64,000 bases of DNA from Rubrivivax sp. GTDB taxonomy: Bacteria > Pseudomonadota > Gammaproteobacteria > Burkholderiales > Burkholderiaceae_C. Every line of letters starts with the position of its first letter. Position 1 is the first letter of the stretch. Position numbers and translations under genes: made by a program. The stretch spans positions 1-64,000 of the forward strand of contig JAHBZS010000010.1 of NCBI GenBank assembly GCA_019635285.1, written 5' to 3'. Shown piece by piece: positions 60,365 through 64,000 of this stretch. The notes below the pieces were generated by a model. It saw only the letters and a program-made list of their open reading frames with translations, was not told where the DNA came from and did no database searches.

Positions 60365-61602
60365 GCCACGGCTCGGGCGGTGGCGCGCACGACACGCGCT
60401 TCACGGATCGGCAGATTCACCAGCGCCGCACCCACGGCCAGCACGATGTCCACGTACCAGACCCAGTCGTAGCTGCCGGTGGCTTCGAACACCCGGCCGC
60501 CCAGCCAGGCACCGAGGAAGCCTCCGACCTGGTGCGAGAGCATGACGATGCCGAACAGCGTGGCCATGTTGCCCAGGCCGAAGAACTTGGCCACCAGCCC
60601 GGCGGTGGGCGGCACGGTGGACAGGAAGGTCAACCCCATCACCGCGGCGAACACCAGCACCGTGGTGCCGCTCTTCGGCGCCAGCAGAAACACCAGCACG
60701 GCGAGCGCCCGCGACGCATACACCAGCGACAGCAGCGACTTCATGCGCCAGCGGCCGATGGCCCAGCCCATGGCCACGCTGCCGACGATGTTGAACAGGC
60801 CGATCAGCGCCAACGACCAGGCGCCGAACTGCACCGGCAGCCCGCACAGCGCGATCACGCCCGGCAGGTGCGTGCCCAGGAAGGCGACGTGAAAGCCGCA
60901 GACGAAGAAGCCCGCGCCCAGCAGCAGGAAGTTGCGGTCGCCCAGCGCCTCGCCGATGGCCGCGCGCGTACCCACCGGCTTGGCACCGGCCGGCGCAGCC
61001 TGCAGCGCATTGCCCTTGAGCACCAACGCGGCCGGCAAGGCCAGCAGCACGATCAGCCCGAGGATCTGCATCGCGCCGGCCCAGCCGAAGCCGAGCATCA
61101 GCGCGCCGGCGATCGGCGCCATCACGAACTGGCCGAAGGAGCCGCCGGCGTTGACGATGCCGGTGGCGATGCCGCGCTTGTCGGCGGCGATCAGCCGCGA
61201 CGTCGCCGACATCAGCACCGCCGGCCCGGCCATGCCCGCGCCGCCGGCGGCCAGCACGCCGATGGCGAAGATCAGCCCGCCCGTGCTGGTCATCAGCGGC
61301 GTGATGAAGGTGCCCACCGCCACCAGCACGATGCCCGCCAGCAGCACCCGGCCGGTGCCCACCTTGTCGGCCATCGCGCCGGCGAAAGGCTGCGTCAGCC
61401 CCCACCACAGCTGGCCGAAGGCGAAGGCCAGGCTGATGCTGCCGAGGCCCAAGCCGGTGGCGGTGTTCAGCGAGCCGAGAAACAGGCCCATCGTCTGGCG
61501 CGTGCCCATGGTCAGCGCAAACACGCCGGCCGCGGCCAGCAACACCACCCACAGCGACCAGCGCAGTGCCGGCGCCTGCGCGGGTTGCACGGAACTATTC
61601 AT
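60361..61602 (-). CDS. MFS transporter
   Basis: 413 residues with 12 helices. TMGTRQTMGLFLGSLNTATGLGLGSISLAFAFGQLWWGLTQPFAGAMADKVG (in pieces, about 30-80) resembles the oxalate/formate- or nitrate-like MFS-1 subgroup. AGGAG lies eight bases before the ATG. It overlaps the end of the marR gene by eight bases and the start of the MATE gene by four. The substrate is unknown; the MarR/MATE context suggests export. Confidence 0.92.
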   Translation of the reverse strand: MNSSVQPAQAPALRWSLWVVLLAAAGVFALTMGTRQTMGLFLGSLNTATGLGLGSISLAFAFGQLWWGLTQPFAGAMADKVGTGRVLLAGIVLVAVGTFITPLMTSTGGLIFAIGVLAAGGAGMAGPAVLMSATSRLIAADKRGIATGIVNAGGSFGQFVMAPIAGALMLGFGWAGAMQILGLIVLLALPAALVLKGNALQAAPAGAKPVGTRAAIGEALGDRNFLLLGAGFFVCGFHVAFLGTHLPGVIALCGLPVQFGAWSLALIGLFNIVGSVAMGWAIGRWRMKSLLSLVYASRALAVLVFLLAPKSGTTVLVFAAVMGLTFLSTVPPTAGLVAKFFGLGNMATLFGIVMLSHQVGGFLGAWLGGRVFEATGSYDWVWYVDIVLAVGAALVNLPIREARVVRATARAVA

Positions 61603-62053
61603 CACCCTCTCCTTCGGTCCATGGGGCCAGGCGCTCCAGCGACTGGTCGACCAGGTCATGCAGCGCCAATACGTTGTCGACGCCGAGTTGTCGATTCAGC
61701 AATTCCTGCGCGGCCCTCCAGTGGGCCTGGGCCTCGGCGCGCTTGTCGCGGCCCGCCGGCGTGAGGTGCACGCTGCGGCTGCGGCCGTCGTCGCCCGGCG
61801 CCAGCTGCAGCCAGCCGGCGGCCACCAGTGGCTTGAGGTTGCGCGTCAGCGTCGACGCGTCCATGGTCATCGCCGCCGCCAGATCGCCGGGGCGGATGGG
61901 CCCGAGCTTGAGCACGTGCGACAGCAGCGAGTACTGGGTGGTCTTGAGCCCGGCCTTGGCCAGCTCCTGGTCGTACAGCTGCGACACGCGCCGCACCAGC
62001 TGGCGCAACTTGAAGTTGGTGCAGCCCTGGGGCTTGACCGGCGTCTTGTTCAT
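61595..62053 (-). CDS. MarR-family transcriptional regulator
   Basis: 152 residues with the winged-helix core LSHVLKLGPIRPGDLAAAMTMDASTLTRNLKPLVAAGWL (in pieces, about 43-80) and the wing GDDGRSRSVHLTPAGRDK. The start at 62053 matches the family; the open frame to 62122 runs through the operator. It is divergent from a thioesterase gene, and its own operon continues with MFS and MATE exporters. It probably represses both directions from the operator at 62066-62084. Confidence 0.93.
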   Translation of the reverse strand: MNKTPVKPQGCTNFKLRQLVRRVSQLYDQELAKAGLKTTQYSLLSHVLKLGPIRPGDLAAAMTMDASTLTRNLKPLVAAGWLQLAPGDDGRSRSVHLTPAGRDKRAEAQAHWRAAQELLNRQLGVDNVLALHDLVDQSLERLAPWTEGEGDE

Positions 62054-62065
62054 GCCGATGATTGT

Positions 62066-62084
62066 ATCTACAATTGTTGTAGAT
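62066..62084. promoter_or_regulatory. MarR-type operator
   Basis: ATCTACAATTGTTGTAGAT has eight-base perfect arms with a three-base centre. It stands out as AT-rich in a GC-rich region. It lies 12 bases from the marR start and 19 bases from the preferred thioesterase start, so one bound dimer could block both. Confidence 0.75.
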
Positions 62085-62103
62085 GCAACTTTTTGCAAAG
62101 AGC

Positions 62104-62637
62104 ATGAACGCCGAAGCCACACTCGCCGCCTGGAACGAAGAACTCGACGCCGTGCGCCGCCGTGCCGCCCATGCCCAGCCGGGCGTGTCGCGGCCCGAGC
62201 AGGTGCAGGGCAAGAGCGGGCTGCAGATCATGCAGGCCATGCTGGCCGGCGAACTGCCCTACCCGCACATCATGGAAACGCTGGACTACGACCTGGTGCA
62301 GGTGGACCAGGGCAAGGCGGTGTTCCAGGGCGTGCCGCAGCTGAAGCACTACAACCCGCTGGGCAGCGTGCACGGCGGCTGGTATGCGACGCTGCTGGAT
62401 TCGGCGCTGGGCTGCGCGGTGCACACCGCGCTGGAGGCCGGCCAGGGCTACACCACGGCCGAACTGGGCATCCACATCGTGCGCGCCGCATCGCTGAAGA
62501 GCGGTCCGCTGCGTGCCATCGGCCAGACGGTGCACGTGGGCCGGCAGCTGGCCACCGCCGAGGCGCGCATCGTCGGCGCCGACGGCAAGCTCTACGCGCA
62601 CGGCAGCACCACCTGCCTGGTGTTCGAGGCGCGCTGA
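62104..62637 (+). CDS. PaaI-family (hotdog-fold) thioesterase
   Basis: 177 residues. The hotdog domain (about 55-175) contains LKHYNPLGSVHGGWYATLLDSALGCAVHTAL, with the HGGW motif and the catalytic Asp (LLDSALG), and IHIVRAASLKSGPLRAIG. The ATG at 62083 would sit inside the MarR operator, so 62104 is preferred. The enzyme probably hydrolyses an aryl- or acyl-CoA. It is divergent from the MarR exporter operon. Confidence 0.92.
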   Translation: MNAEATLAAWNEELDAVRRRAAHAQPGVSRPEQVQGKSGLQIMQAMLAGELPYPHIMETLDYDLVQVDQGKAVFQGVPQLKHYNPLGSVHGGWYATLLDSALGCAVHTALEAGQGYTTAELGIHIVRAASLKSGPLRAIGQTVHVGRQLATAEARIVGADGKLYAHGSTTCLVFEAR

Positions 62638-62659
62638 AGGCAGGCGCTACAGTCGCCGC

Positions 62660-63067
62660 ATGAGCGACAACTCGCCGATCCACAGCTACCACGCCCACGT
62701 CTACTACGAGCCCGCGACGCGCGGCACGGCGCAGGCGCTGCGCCAGCGCATCGGCGAGCGCTTCAGCGTGCAGCTCGGCCGCTGGCACGACGTGCCGGTC
62801 GGGCCGCACAGCGCGGCGATGTACCAGGTGGCCTTCGCCAGCGAGGCTTTCGCCGCCTTCGTGCCCTGGCTGATGCTGCACCGCGCGGGCCTGACGGTGC
62901 TGGTGCACCCCAACACGCTGGCCCCGCGCGACGACCATCTGCTGCATGCGCTGTGGCTCGGCCCGCCGCTGGCCTTGAAGCCGGACGTGCTGCCGCTGCG
63001 CATCGACCTCGCAGACGAATCGCCGATCGTTCCCAACACCACGCCGCACCTCGCCCCCTGGTCATGA
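62660..63067 (+). CDS. DOPA 4,5-dioxygenase family protein
   Basis: 135 residues. It starts IHSYHAHVYYEPATRGTAQALRQRI, with the conserved HAHVYY motif, then GRWHDVPVGPHSAAMYQVAF and LTVLVHPNTLAPRDDHLLHALWLG (in pieces); the His residues fit the extradiol-type iron site. Fungal and plant relatives open DOPA rings, but bacterial members are little studied. It overlaps nudC by four bases. Confidence 0.9.
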   Translation: MSDNSPIHSYHAHVYYEPATRGTAQALRQRIGERFSVQLGRWHDVPVGPHSAAMYQVAFASEAFAAFVPWLMLHRAGLTVLVHPNTLAPRDDHLLHALWLGPPLALKPDVLPLRIDLADESPIVPNTTPHLAPWS

Positions 63068-63879
63068 ACTTCGAACCTGCCATTCAAGCGCCCGCCTCCG
63101 CCAGCCCGCTGGCCTGGTGCCTGGCCTTCGTCGAAGGCCAGTTGCTGCTGCCCGACGCCGACCGGGCGCAACTGCAGCCGCAGCCGACGCGGGCCTTCGA
63201 GGCGGTGGCGCGCGCTCGCCACTACCTGGGCCGGCTGGACGCGCTGGACTGCTGGGCCTACGCGCTGCCCGAGGCGCCGCCGGGCTGGCGCGCGGTGGGC
63301 CTGCGGGCGGCGATGCTGCAGTTTCCGGCGGCGCTGATGGGCGTGGCCAGCCGCGCCGCGCAGGTGCTGGAATGGGACCGCGCACACCGCTTCTGCGGCG
63401 TCTGCGGCACGCCCACTGAAGCGCAGGCGCACGAGCGCTCGCGCAAGTGCCCGGCCTGCGGCCACGCCGCCTACCCCCGCCTGAGCCCGGCGATGATGGT
63501 GCTGATCTGGCGCGATCGCGAACTCTTGCTGGCGCGGTCGCCGCACTACGCGCCGGGCATGTTCAGCGCGCTGGCCGGCTTCGTCGAGCCGGGCGAATCG
63601 CTGGAAGAGTGCGTGCACCGCGAGGTCGCCGAAGAAGTCGGCGTCACGGTGCGCGGCTTGCGCTACTACGGCAGCCAGAGCTGGCCCTTCCCGCACAGCC
63701 TGATGGTCGCCTACACGGCCGAATGGCAGGCCGGCGAGGTGGTGCCGCAGGAAGACGAGATCGAAGCCGCCGGCTGGTTCGACATCGACGCGCTGCCGGG
63801 CATTCCACCGCGCTTTTCCATCGCCGGGCACCTGATCCGCGACACCGTCGACGCGCTGCGCGAAGGCCGGCCCGTCTGA
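63064..63879 (+). CDS. nudC: NAD(+) diphosphatase / NADH pyrophosphatase
   Basis: 271 residues. A zinc ribbon (CGVC and CPAC, about 117-142) precedes the Nudix box GFVEPGESLEECVHREVAEEVGV (in pieces, about 176-198) and the NADH-family SQSWPFPHSLM signature (about 207-217). NudC hydrolyses NAD(H) and can remove NAD caps from RNA. It is translationally coupled to the dioxygenase-like gene. Confidence 0.95.
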   Translation: MNFEPAIQAPASASPLAWCLAFVEGQLLLPDADRAQLQPQPTRAFEAVARARHYLGRLDALDCWAYALPEAPPGWRAVGLRAAMLQFPAALMGVASRAAQVLEWDRAHRFCGVCGTPTEAQAHERSRKCPACGHAAYPRLSPAMMVLIWRDRELLLARSPHYAPGMFSALAGFVEPGESLEECVHREVAEEVGVTVRGLRYYGSQSWPFPHSLMVAYTAEWQAGEVVPQEDEIEAAGWFDIDALPGIPPRFSIAGHLIRDTVDALREGRPV

Positions 63880-63886
63880 GGCGCGC

Positions 63887-64000
63887 CTACTCGGGCAGGA
63901 CGCCGATCTCCTTGGTGATCGCCGCCCAGCGCGCGCTCTCGCCGCGCAGGAACGCGCCCACCTGCTCGACGTTCATGCTGCCATCGACGATCGGCCCGAT
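63887..64000 (-). CDS. Tripartite tricarboxylate transporter (Bug) receptor, C-terminal end
   Basis: The last 37 codons of a gene that continues beyond the window. The translated end IGPIVDGSMNVEQVGAFLRG, then ESARWAAITKEIGVLPE and TAG, matches the C-terminus of Bug-type periplasmic receptors (ARW...I...G). Bug families are strongly expanded in Burkholderiales. Substrate unknown. Confidence 0.75.
   Translation of the reverse strand: MGPIVDGSMNVEQVGAFLRGESARWAAITKEIGVLPE

Overview
The window is about 64 kb of very GC-rich DNA with tightly packed genes and strong G/C third-position bias. Gene content and order point to a betaproteobacterium of the order Burkholderiales, probably near the Rubrivivax/Leptothrix/Ideonella group (inferred from gene content, not from a marker tree). 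Supporting features are tig-clpP-clpX-lon behind a tRNA-Leu, ilvBNC-pssA-leuA, hpnCDE, odhA/odhB (sucA/sucB) and a Bug-type solute receptor at the right edge. I see no prophage, insertion sequence or CRISPR array.

Layout. 1-3219 (minus): sucB (partial) and sucA of the 2-oxoglutarate dehydrogenase complex. 3.6-5.2 kb (plus): a peptide-type ABC solute receptor with a terminator shared with the next gene. 5.2-11.0 kb (minus): an acyl-CoA oxidation run, etfB-etfA-acyl-CoA dehydrogenase-nitronate monooxygenase-amidohydrolase. 11.1-12.5 kb (minus): tRNA-Leu(UAA) directly followed by an UMF1-type MFS transporter. 12.6-15.1 kb (plus): a small secreted protein and a TonB-dependent receptor. 15.2-17.7 kb (minus): a half-length FUSC protein overlapping a potassium-channel-like protein, a CYTH-like protein and a four-helix membrane protein. 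17.7-20.8 kb: a double-CMD protein and a BKACE enzyme gene interrupted by an in-frame TGA, divergent from an AraC regulator. 21.0-22.0 kb (minus): a small membrane protein and a TetR regulator behind two matching operators. 22.5-27.3 kb (plus): a copper-handling cluster (CzcI-like protein, secreted Met/His protein, TolC-type lipoprotein, multicopper oxidase, cupredoxin, DUF411). 27.5-28.6 kb: MscS channel, tRNA-Cys and tRNA-Gly.

28.6-34.6 kb (minus): tRNA-Leu(UAG), tig, clpP, clpX, lon, the protein-quality-control block. 34.7-37.7 kb (plus): hpnC-hpnD-hpnE, making squalene for hopanoids, followed by an IclR regulator. 38.5 kb: pbpG-type endopeptidase. 39.7-47.5 kb (minus): branched-chain amino-acid synthesis, ilvB-ilvN-ilvC-pssA, then a leucine attenuator (leader peptide with four consecutive Leu codons plus terminator) and two different leuA genes. 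47.7-50.0 kb (plus): an overlapping four-gene unit, sigma factor-DUF3619-DUF3106-RDD. 50.0-52.3 kb: LOG-family hydrolase, glnB, a FemAB-like acyltransferase. 52.3-55.6 kb: soluble pyrophosphatase divergent from a membrane H+-pyrophosphatase that carries an OmpA-like C-terminal domain. 55.7-64.0 kb: metallophosphoesterase, UvrD-type helicase, MATE and MFS exporters under a MarR regulator with a clear operator, thioesterase, DOPA-dioxygenase-like protein, nudC, and the 3' end of a Bug receptor gene.

The items most worth following are the pyrophosphatase-OmpA fusion, the leucine attenuator, the twin TetR operators three helical turns apart, the sigma factor/DUF3619/DUF3106/RDD unit, and the nonsense codon in the BKACE gene.
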